A stretch of 11,273 bases of DNA, from assembly GCA_964617665.1 (NCBI GenBank), contig CAZUAH010000454.1:1-11273 (forward strand), read 5' to 3'. The notes beneath the pieces were generated by a model. The model was not told the DNA's origin. It did not search any database and saw nothing but the letters and a program-made list of their open reading frames with translations. The stretch's first letter is position 1, and every line of letters starts with the position of its first letter. The DNA is from JADHUC01 sp964617665 (GTDB lineage Bacteria > Planctomycetota > Planctomycetia > Pirellulales > Pirellulaceae). The translations under genes were made by a program, and so were the position numbers. This document shows positions 1 to 6,440 of this stretch, piece by piece.

Positions 1-74
1 AATCCCGTGATTTACTGCAATCACAAACCTCACGCGTTCTTCGTGCGTGCGCTGTTTAGTTTCTTTCTATGTTT

Positions 75-80
75 GGGAGA
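75..80 (+). promoter_or_regulatory. Ribosome binding site for the methyltransferase
   Basis: GGGAGA sits 8 bases before the ATG at 89. It favours this start over the in-frame ATG at 47, which would add 14 residues ahead of a normal signal peptide. Confidence 0.5.
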
Positions 81-88
81 CCAAAGTA

Positions 89-793
89 ATGCGTCGAATC
101 TCAGTCAAGCTACTTCTTCAAATCACCCTTCCCGTCGTATTCCTCATTCCAACAATCGCATTCGGTCAAGAGGAAAGCGTCAAGCCGGGTATCAATAAGA
201 ACTTCGAGAATCCTGACGTCGAGGCGTGGATCAAGCGATTCGAACGGAACGGACGCGACGTCTATGACAAGCGCAACGAGATCCTCAAGGCCTGCCAAAT
301 CAAACCGGGCATGTCGGTGGCCGATGTTGGTGCGGGCACAGGATTATTCACACGTCTGTTCTCGCCGCTGGTGGGCCAGGAAGGCTGCGTGTATGCCGTG
401 GACATTGCCGAGAGTTTCGTCAAGGGCATCGAGGCAAAATGCAAAGAAGCCGGAGTGACTAATGTCAAGTGCATTGTCTGCACTCCGCAGGAAACGAAGC
501 TGCCATCTGACTCGGTGGACGTGGCATTCATCTGCGATACGTACCACCATTTCGAATTTCCGTACAAGACCATGGCGTCACTTCACCAATCGCTGCGCGA
601 GGGGGCACAAGTCATCGTGATTGACTTCCAACGCATCGAAGGAGTGAGCAGCGAGTGGACTCTGAACCATTTGCGCGGCAGCAAGGAAGATTTCACCAAG
701 GAGATCGAAGACGCGGGATTCAAGTTGGCCGAAGAAAAGAAGGGTCTGCTGAAAGACAAGTACTTCCTGCGTTTCAAGAAGGTGTCCAAGTAG
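89..793 (+). CDS. Exported class I SAM-dependent methyltransferase
   Basis: The 234-residue product begins with a signal peptide (MRRISVKLLL, hydrophobic core to about residue 25, IAFG|QEES). A Rossmann-fold methyltransferase domain follows. SAM-binding motif I is DVGAGTGLFT (residues 79-88), the acidic end of strand 2 is VYAVDIAES (101-109, D105), and the motif IV region is ICDTYHHF (148-155). The family normally transfers a methyl group from SAM; the acceptor here cannot be read from sequence. The ATG at 89 is preferred over an in-frame ATG at 47 because GGGAGA lies 8 bases upstream of it and the signal peptide then starts cleanly with MRR. It is the only plus-strand gene and converges on the minus-strand gene remnant, whose open frame overlaps its last 20 bases. 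An export signal on a SAM-dependent enzyme is odd because SAM is cytoplasmic; an inner-membrane anchor is an alternative reading. Confidence 0.87.
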   Translation: MRRISVKLLLQITLPVVFLIPTIAFGQEESVKPGINKNFENPDVEAWIKRFERNGRDVYDKRNEILKACQIKPGMSVADVGAGTGLFTRLFSPLVGQEGCVYAVDIAESFVKGIEAKCKEAGVTNVKCIVCTPQETKLPSDSVDVAFICDTYHHFEFPYKTMASLHQSLREGAQVIVIDFQRIEGVSSEWTLNHLRGSKEDFTKEIEDAGFKLAEEKKGLLKDKYFLRFKKVSK

Positions 794-1499
794 GTCCTGA
801 TTCGTGTCTTCGCAGCAGAGCGAGTCCGCGACGCAATCGGCTGTACGAGGGTCTTACCTCCTCGCCGACCAATTCGTAGTCAATTCCCAGGTTGCTCTTC
901 AGCATCGTCCCGCCGTGAGCCCGAATGTCTGCCAACTCGGTTTCGATGCCTAACCAGTCCTGATCCACGCTTGGGAATCGGTAATAGATGCCGTGGGCTT
1001 TTTCGGTGAGGGGCAGAAGCTTGAATGGCAAGACCTCGAACATTAGTGGCAACTCAACCGCTTCCTTGCCCTCCTCTGTCTGGCACACTGTACCCGCGTA
1101 GTGCCCTGGTGCCGCATCGTCCGGAACGTGGACGATCATGCGGTATTCACGCAACGTGCCGGCCGGAACATCGACGGGTTGGTTGTCGATAAGGAACCGA
1201 GAAACCACAGTCGACCGTTCCGGAGGAAGGGTGTATAGGTCTCGCATCAATCGCCGCAAGGCCAAACGGATATCGACACAACTGCTGGGAATCACGGATT
1301 CACCAAATCGCAGACCGGAAACCTCGACCTGCAATCGGCGCGCATCCTGGAACGCGTAGACGACAAAGTTGACTGGTTCGTATTCGCCGGGCGTTCCGAA
1401 AGCCGTTAGTGCGGTTGCCACATCCTCGGGCAGAGGAATCCGGGTTGGGTCAATCTCGTCCTCCCAGCATTTCGACGTGATAAGAAGACGACGACTAGC
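774..1499 (-). pseudogene. Remnant of a glycoside-hydrolase-like gene (GH123/DUF4091-type N-terminal region)
   Basis: About 241 codons stay open on the minus strand, starting directly after the porin TAG (1500-1502), in the same frame, and ending at TGA 774-776. The translation resembles the N-terminal half of large planctomycete secreted glycosidase-like proteins: WEDEIDPTRIPLPEDV, then GTPGEYEPVNFVVYAF, an Ig-like region ending VDVPAGTLREY..VHVPDDAAPGHYAGTV, and the start of a barrel with GIYYRFPS and ELADIRAHGGTMLKSNLG. Similarity-like sequence runs from about 1466 to about 800. There is no upstream ATG, no signal peptide and no catalytic region; the last residues (ESGPTWTPS) are only the antisense of the methyltransferase 3' end. 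A GTG at 1419-1421 is possible but lies inside the conserved part with no well-spaced RBS. I read it as a fragment truncated at both ends, probably recent since no stops or frameshifts have built up. The family name is from memory of sequence patterns. Confidence 0.65.
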
Positions 1500-2735
1500 C
1501 TATATGTCGATCTTGCCTCGCAGGCCCAACACGATGGCGGTGTCGTTGCCGGGAACAGCAGGATCGATGAATTGCATGTCGGCGGTCAGGTGGAACCAGG
1601 GCGTAATCGCGGCGTTGTAATACAACTCGACGCCCTGTACGTCATTCGGCCTGAGCAGCGGGGGGAAGAGACCTTTCATGTCGTCGCTCAGCCCGTTGTA
1701 GAAGTAGGCAACGCCCGTCGTGTCCTGCTGCCGAGAAGCGATGAGCCCCTGAGCCTGCACCGCTACATTGCAGCACCACGCGTACGGGCACGTCTCCGGG
1801 TCGGCGAGTCCCCATTGGCTGAGTAGACCGATACTTCGATCTGCACAGCACGGATCGGCCCACAATTGCTGTTCCAGAATATAGGCTAGGCTCCACGAAC
1901 CGGTCGCCTGAGGTGCGATCAGCCCGACACCTGGGTGGAACGACCAACCTGTTCGGTCCAATGAAGTGAAGTCCCCGCTTGCCCACGTTCCAAGAAACAG
2001 GTGCGATCCGGGCAGGCCGCGGAATTCGGTAAAGAACCTCCACATGCCGCAGATGTTCGCGCCGTTGTCAAACAGGTTTTCGAATCCGCTGGTCGTCGGC
2101 ACGTTGTGACTGTCGTAGACCAACAGGCTACCTTGGATCTTCCCCTCATGCATCTTCATCGCACTGGCGCCAAGAAACGACAACGGAATCGTGCGGACCG
2201 TGGTCATTCCCAGGAAGGAAGAGCCGTTCATGAACCCGTCCACACCACGACCCGTCTGCGGGTAGAGCGCGTTGAATAAGTCGAGTACGTTGAACTTTCC
2301 AACCGAAGCGATCCACTCTTGATCCGGCGTGAGAGGAAGATTGAACTGCAAGCCCGTGATGGCCGTTGTGTTCTCCAGCGCGGGATAGAGCATATTTACG
2401 TTGGAGGGCGCCAACCCGACCCCGTCGAGAATCACGCCTTCGCCAAATCGGGTTTCGGCGTGTAGGACCACGAAGCCCTGCATGATGGTGAAGAAGTAGT
2501 CAAGCTTTCCGCCGTACCTGTCGGTCTGGTTTCGTCCGCCGCCAGCGACGCCCTGGTAAAACTGCGTCAATTGGAGATCGGCGACGACGTTGTTTTCCGC
2601 CAGACCGGATCGAATGCCAAAGAGGTCCCCGGTCAGATACTCGCGATCGCACACGTGTTGGGCCGAGGCTACACGAGCGGAGGCGATCCCCAACAAAGGA
2701 ACACACAGGACAAGAGCGAGTAGGATTCGACGCAC
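1500..2735 (-). CDS. OprB-type carbohydrate-selective outer-membrane porin
   Basis: The 411-residue product has a signal peptide (VRRILLALVLCVPLLGIASARVASA|QH) and the OprB family layout: LTGDLFGIRSGLAENNVVADLQLTQFYQGV near residues 34-63 in place of the usual LTGDWGGLR..L...G, then YGGKLDYFF (74-82), LHAETRFGEG (91-100), KFNVLDLFN (147-155), and a C-terminal strand ending VLGLRGKIDI. These porins form 16-strand outer-membrane channels that take up sugars. The final residue is Ile rather than the more usual Phe. Five cysteines cluster at residues 296-322 (CC, C, CC), with another at 229, which is unusual for a porin. The GTG start is chosen because GGAGGAG lies 6 bases upstream and translation then begins with the signal peptide; an in-frame ATG at 2756 would place this RBS inside the gene. 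It follows the sulfatase on the same strand after 305 bp, fitting uptake of sugars released outside the cell. Confidence 0.88.
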   Translation of the reverse strand: MRRILLALVLCVPLLGIASARVASAQHVCDREYLTGDLFGIRSGLAENNVVADLQLTQFYQGVAGGGRNQTDRYGGKLDYFFTIMQGFVVLHAETRFGEGVILDGVGLAPSNVNMLYPALENTTAITGLQFNLPLTPDQEWIASVGKFNVLDLFNALYPQTGRGVDGFMNGSSFLGMTTVRTIPLSFLGASAMKMHEGKIQGSLLVYDSHNVPTTSGFENLFDNGANICGMWRFFTEFRGLPGSHLFLGTWASGDFTSLDRTGWSFHPGVGLIAPQATGSWSLAYILEQQLWADPCCADRSIGLLSQWGLADPETCPYAWCCNVAVQAQGLIASRQQDTTGVAYFYNGLSDDMKGLFPPLLRPNDVQGVELYYNAAITPWFHLTADMQFIDPAVPGNDTAIVLGLRGKIDI

Positions 2736-2741
2736 AGCCAA

Positions 2742-2748
2742 CTCCTCC
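2742..2748 (-). promoter_or_regulatory. Shine-Dalgarno site that sets the porin GTG start
   Basis: The minus strand reads GGAGGAG here, 6 bases before the GTG at 2735. It is the strongest RBS near this gene and argues against the upstream in-frame ATG at 2756. Confidence 0.65.
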
Positions 2749-2962
2749 GTGAGCATTGCATGATTAGACCGACGATGCGGACGCACCACCTGATGTCAGT
2801 TGTATCGTCGGGCGTGACTTGAGGGCATCATATCCAACGAGCGCATTGAAGCGACGACACGGGACGCTCCCTGCACAATCGGCGTAATCGCACAAGTTTG
2901 CCAACGACCAGAATACAACTCGCTTTGGACCAATCAAAAATTGGGTGTCGTGTTTCACGCTC

Positions 2963-3004
2963 GGGACAATGGTCCCAAGCTACGTAGGATGGGACCATTG
3001 TCCC
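2963..3004. repeat. 42-bp palindromic intergenic repeat (REP-like)
   Basis: Arms 2963-2977 (GGGACAATGGTCCCA) and 2990-3004 are perfect 15-base inverted repeats around a 12-base centre that itself holds the palindrome CTACGTAG (2980-2987). Each strand translates to GTMVPSYV.WDHCP, a phrase I recall from spurious planctomycete ORFs, which suggests a dispersed element. It lies 36 bases past the sulfatase stop and 228 bases before the porin start, so its hairpin could protect or end the sulfatase transcript, but no T-run follows directly as in a simple terminator. The rest of the 305-base gap (2736-3040) holds no gene that I can support. The one other structure there is a 5-bp stem CCAAT/ATTGG at 2930-2944. 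Confidence 0.75.
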
Positions 3005-3040
3005 GTCCAGACAAGACACTTGTTTGTAGTACGTCGCTTA

Positions 3041-5395
3041 TCACCTGACCTCGACGGTGACCTTCGGAATTCGCCCCGTGAATCGCGAGCGGGCTTCGGC
3101 CCCGATCGCCTCGACAACCGGGGTGCCGAGGTCGATGCCAACGTCAGCGGTTTCGTCGGCCGAAAAAATGCCGTACTGGGTGTGCTCGATCCGGCCCTTC
3201 GCGACGTTCTCGCCGTTGACGAAGAGCGTGCCGGTGCCGCCCTTGCCGGGGCCATCGCCATCGTAGGCGAACTCGAACCGAATTGTCGCCTTCCCGGCGG
3301 GAAGCCGTTTCTTCGCCGCAACGGTGAAGCGTTGCAGTCCTAGGAAGTTATAGTCGTAGGCGGGCACCCCGTCCTTGACATAAAGCGCCCAGCCTCCGAA
3401 GCGGCCACCCTGCGCGAGGATCGCACCTTTGGCGCCGTTTTTAGGCACCTCGATTTCGGCGGTGATCGTCTTCGAGCGGTTCTTCACGTTGATGAAGGCG
3501 GCTTCCATCATCCCGGTCATGCCCTCGGCGAGGGTCATGGATGTGCGCCCGCCCATCAGGTCGGGGCGTCCGACCGTCTTGGCGTCCATGCGCTCGAACA
3601 GGCGGTCGTCCATCGGCAGAACGTGATACTTCTTCGCCTCGGCAAGGAAGAGGTCCTGCATTTCCTTGACCTTCTCCGGGTTCTCGGCGGCCAGGTCGTT
3701 GCAGCAACTGTAGTCCTCCCTGAGGTTGTACAGTTCCCACTTCTCCCCTTCCAGCGCGTGGCGCGGTTTCGGCTCCCAGGGCGCGCGGTGGATGACGCGG
3801 GCATACCAGCCGTCGTGATAGATCGCGCGGTTGCCGGAGATCTCGAAGTACTGCGTCTTGTGGAGTTCCTCGGCATTTGCGTCGTTGAAGGTAGGCACAA
3901 GGCTGAAACCTTCCATCGGGATCTGCGGTGTGCCGTTGACACACTTCGGTTCGGGCAGCTTGGCTGCTTCGAGGATGGTCGGCGCGATGTCGATGACATG
4001 GCTGAACTGGCTGCGGATCTCGTTCTTCGCTTTGATTCCCTTCGGCCAGTACGCGACCATGCCGTTACGCGTGCCGCCGAAGTCCGAGGGCACCTGTTTC
4101 ATCCACGCAAACGGAACATCGAAGGCGACGGACCACCCCGAGGCCATGTGTGGGTAGGTCGTTGGGCTGCCCCACTCGTCAAGACGCTTCAACATGTCTT
4201 CGACTTTCTCTTGGACGCCGTTGAAGTAGGTGTATTCGTTGAACATTCCGTTCGTCCCGCCCTCGCCACTCGTTCCGTTGTCGCCGGCGATGTAGAAGAC
4301 CAGCGTATTATCGAGTTGGCCGATCTCCTCGACGGCCTCGACCAAGCGTCCGATGTGGTGATCGGTATACTCGACGAAGGCGGCAAAGGTCTCGACCTGG
4401 CGGAGGAACAGACGCTTCTCATCGGCCGAGAGCGCGTCCCAGTCTTTGATGGCCTTGGGCTTCGGGGCGAGCTTGGTCCCCTTGGGGACGATGCCCATCT
4501 CGATCTGGCGGGCCAGTGTTTTCTCGCGCAGCTTGTCCCAGCCCTGGTCGAACTTGCCCTTCCACTTGGCGATCCATTCCTGCGGCACGTGGTGCGGCGC
4601 GTGGGTGGCGCCGGGCGCGAAGTACACGAAGAACGGTTTGTCCGGGGTCATCGCCTTTTGGTACTTCATCCACGCCACCGCCTGGTTCGTCATGTCGTCC
4701 ATGAAGTGATAGTTTGGGTCCTCCGGCAGTTCCACCTGCGTTACTCCGTCGTGCAAGTAGGGTGCCCACTGGTTGGTTTCGCCGCCAAGGAAGCCATAGA
4801 ACTTGTCGAATCCTTGGTGGGTGGGCCAACGCGTGAACGGTCCCGATACGCTGATTTCCCACGAGGCGGTCTCGTGCCATTTGCCGAAGGCACCCGTGCT
4901 GTAGCCGTTCAGGCGGAGCATTTCGGCCACCGGGGCCACCGAGTTGGGGATCACGCCGGTGGCGCCCGGGAATCCGGTTGCCATCTCGGTGATGAAGCCC
5001 ATATTGCAGGTGTGGTGATTACGCCCCGCCTTCAAGGCGGCACGAGTCGGCGAGCAGAGCGCGGTGGTGTGGAAGTTGCTGTAGCGCAAGCCGCCCCTGG
5101 CCAGGCGGTCGAACGTCGGAGTGGCCACGGGGCCGCCGAAAGTGCTTGTAGCGCCGAAACCAAGGTCGTCGATCAGGACGACGATCACGTTCGGCGCGCC
5201 GTCCGGCGCCTTCACATCAGACCGCGGCGGAGGGGTCGCGTTACGCGCGTCGACTTCGTTATAGGTCGGGCGTTTCGGTTCCTGTATCGGCAGGATCGTG
5301 CGATCCATCGTCACGGCTGGCTGCTGCGCGGCCAATGGCGAACTGCAGATGACGAACGACAGCCCGAGTATGAGCACGCTCTTGGTAAACGTCAT
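3041..5395 (-). CDS. Secreted type I arylsulfatase (S1_4-like)
   Basis: The 784-residue product starts with a signal peptide (MTFTKSVLILGLSFVICSSPLAA|QQ). The sulfatase domain opens with NVIVVLIDDLGFG (metal-binding D76, D77) and carries the signature CSPTR at 114-118, where C114 is the residue converted to formylglycine by the FGE enzyme. Further active-site motifs are GRNHH (124-128), GKWHE (171-175), THAPHH (264-269) and metal-binding GDNG (371-374), followed by a C-terminal beta-rich region to residue 784. GRNHH..NMGFITE just after the signature is typical of the large S1_4 type. It hydrolyses sulfate esters outside the cytoplasm; the substrate is not predictable, but the porin next door suggests sulfated glycans. 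The ATG at 5395 is preferred because GGGGGA lies 6 bases upstream; the frame stays open to 5593, but that extension reads through the 5443-5502 repeat. All key residues are present. Confidence 0.96.
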   Translation of the reverse strand: MTFTKSVLILGLSFVICSSPLAAQQPAVTMDRTILPIQEPKRPTYNEVDARNATPPPRSDVKAPDGAPNVIVVLIDDLGFGATSTFGGPVATPTFDRLARGGLRYSNFHTTALCSPTRAALKAGRNHHTCNMGFITEMATGFPGATGVIPNSVAPVAEMLRLNGYSTGAFGKWHETASWEISVSGPFTRWPTHQGFDKFYGFLGGETNQWAPYLHDGVTQVELPEDPNYHFMDDMTNQAVAWMKYQKAMTPDKPFFVYFAPGATHAPHHVPQEWIAKWKGKFDQGWDKLREKTLARQIEMGIVPKGTKLAPKPKAIKDWDALSADEKRLFLRQVETFAAFVEYTDHHIGRLVEAVEEIGQLDNTLVFYIAGDNGTSGEGGTNGMFNEYTYFNGVQEKVEDMLKRLDEWGSPTTYPHMASGWSVAFDVPFAWMKQVPSDFGGTRNGMVAYWPKGIKAKNEIRSQFSHVIDIAPTILEAAKLPEPKCVNGTPQIPMEGFSLVPTFNDANAEELHKTQYFEISGNRAIYHDGWYARVIHRAPWEPKPRHALEGEKWELYNLREDYSCCNDLAAENPEKVKEMQDLFLAEAKKYHVLPMDDRLFERMDAKTVGRPDLMGGRTSMTLAEGMTGMMEAAFINVKNRSKTITAEIEVPKNGAKGAILAQGGRFGGWALYVKDGVPAYDYNFLGLQRFTVAAKKRLPAGKATIRFEFAYDGDGPGKGGTGTLFVNGENVAKGRIEHTQYGIFSADETADVGIDLGTPVVEAIGAEARSRFTGRIPKVTVEVR

Positions 5396-5442
5396 GAATA
5401 GTCCCCCTTGGAATGAGTTGGATTCTGCAGTGCTCCGGCACT

Positions 5443-5502
5443 GGTAGGGTGGGCATCGCCCACCGGAATCGCCAAAACACTGGTGGGCCGTGCCCACCCT
5501 AC
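5443..5502. repeat. Imperfect inverted repeat, GTAGGGTGGGCA..GCCCACC family, copy 1
   Basis: The left arm (5444-5464) and right arm (5482-5502) are 21-base inverted repeats with two mismatches, separated by 17 bases. Each arm is itself near-palindromic (GGTGGGC..GCCCACC), so a strong hairpin can form on either strand. The element sits between the TPR gene stop and the sulfatase start, 48 bases upstream of the sulfatase ATG. The same core recurs at 6334-6398. Its chance translation, VGTAHQCFGDSGGRCPPY, is the familiar sign of this repeat in planctomycete gene predictions. The rest of the 200-base gap (5396-5595) holds only the sulfatase RBS and a short cysteine-rich reading frame of doubtful meaning. 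Confidence 0.8.
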
Positions 5503-5595
5503 GGTTCGCCTGTCTTATCTTCAACTGCCGTGAAATCGAGCTTCTTGGGCATGCAGCCGTCGCATTGGCAATCCCAGTTGCGGCAAACGCCAACG

Positions 5596-6270
5596 CTAGT
5601 TTTCCTTAGGCTCTTCCCGATATGGTCTTCCCGATTTGTAAAGGTCAAGTCTTGACTGGCAATGGTCTTTCTGGTTTTCAGGGCACTTTGCCATCGCGTT
5701 CCGCTGCCATCTAACCGCTTCATCAAGATCACCGGCTTCCGCATAGGCAGCGGCGAGCGTGTCGATGAAACTGACTTCCCTCCATTTAGTCAGTTGGCAC
5801 GCTTTCGTCGCGTGTTCGATGGCCTTTCTGCCGTCACGATGCGCTTCTAGCGAGCATGTCGCTAGAAGCCAAGCTAGGTTGTTGTGGCCATCTGCATTTT
5901 CTGGGGCCAGGCGGATGGCTTCGTTGTAGTCAGCAACGGCCTTGTCGTATTCGCCCTTGCGCGACCATGTCAGTCCACGGTTGCCGAAGGCCACTTCATC
6001 TTTTGGATTGAGCCGGATGGCTTCGCTGCAATCAGCGATGGCCTTGCCATATTCGCCTTTTAGGTACCATGCAACGCCACGCTCGCCGTAAGGACCTGAA
6101 GACTGTGGATCCAGCCGGATGGCTTGCGTGAAATCAGCGATGGCTTTGTCCAATTCGCCTTTGTCAAGCCATGCTATGCCACGTTCGTAGTAGGCGTCTG
6201 CATCGTCTGGTTCTTGTGCGTGAGTGAATGCTGCACAAGTTAGAATGGCGGTGATGACGAACAGTCGCAT
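5596..6270 (-). CDS. Secreted tetratricopeptide-repeat protein
   Basis: The 224-residue product has a short signal peptide (MRLFVITAILTCAAFTHA|QE). Three exact 34-residue TPR units follow at residues 24-57, 58-91 and 92-125, each with the pattern Y.ERG.AW..KGE..KAIAD...AIRL.P. A diverged unit comes next (HNNLAWLLATC..EAHRDGRKAIEHATKAC, about 129-160), then a last one near 165-200 (FIDTLAAAYAEAGDLDEAVRW), and a tail LYKSGRPYREE. TPR arrays are protein-protein interaction scaffolds; this one should act outside the cytoplasm, with an unknown partner. GGGGAG lies 4 bases before the ATG. It is flanked on both sides by copies of the same palindromic repeat, so it may be transcribed apart from the neighbouring genes. 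The DNA of the first three units is also visibly repeated. Confidence 0.9.
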   Translation of the reverse strand: MRLFVITAILTCAAFTHAQEPDDADAYYERGIAWLDKGELDKAIADFTQAIRLDPQSSGPYGERGVAWYLKGEYGKAIADCSEAIRLNPKDEVAFGNRGLTWSRKGEYDKAVADYNEAIRLAPENADGHNNLAWLLATCSLEAHRDGRKAIEHATKACQLTKWREVSFIDTLAAAYAEAGDLDEAVRWQRNAMAKCPENQKDHCQSRLDLYKSGRPYREEPKEN

Positions 6271-6333
6271 TTCTCTCCCCTGTAGGTTCCGATTCTGGTG
6301 GAGTCAGGAACTGCAGCCCTCATCGACGCTATT

Positions 6334-6398
6334 GGTAGGGTGGGCACCGCCCACCGAAAACAAGTTGGCAGCACTGAACGGTGGGCGGTGCCCACCGA
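6334..6398. repeat. Inverted repeat, GTAGGGTGGGCA..GCCCACC family, copy 2
   Basis: Arms 6339-6356 and 6379-6396 are perfect 18-base inverted repeats (GGTGGGCACCGCCCACCG) around a 22-base spacer; the left side carries the GGTAGG lead-in seen in copy 1, which the right side has lost. The element lies in the 170-base gap between the Gly/Arg-rich gene stop (6441) and the TPR gene start (6270). A hairpin here could cap the upstream transcript, but there is no T-run typical of an intrinsic terminator. Confidence 0.8.
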
Positions 6399-6440
6399 AC
6401 TTCTCTTCCGCGCCAAAGACCACGGATTTCGTGCCCGCTA

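Noticed and set aside
2910..2937. A possible sigma70-like promoter for the porin (minus strand TTGATT, 16 bases, TATTCT)
   Set aside because: Each box differs from consensus at two positions, the leader would be about 170 bases, and similar matches occur by chance.
2828..3019. Short open frames in the gap upstream of the porin, on both strands
   Set aside because: Their distinctive part is only the translated palindrome at 2963-3004; no RBS or conserved domain supports them.
3623..5401. A 592-codon plus-strand open frame opposite the sulfatase
   Set aside because: It is the antisense of a clearly functional sulfatase with every catalytic motif intact; its translation is rich in Val, Arg, Asp and Gly with no domain, as expected from antisense of GC-rich coding DNA.
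5396..5593. A 66-residue N-terminal extension of the sulfatase
   Set aside because: It translates the palindromic repeat and sits ahead of a normal signal peptide and RBS, so it is not coding.
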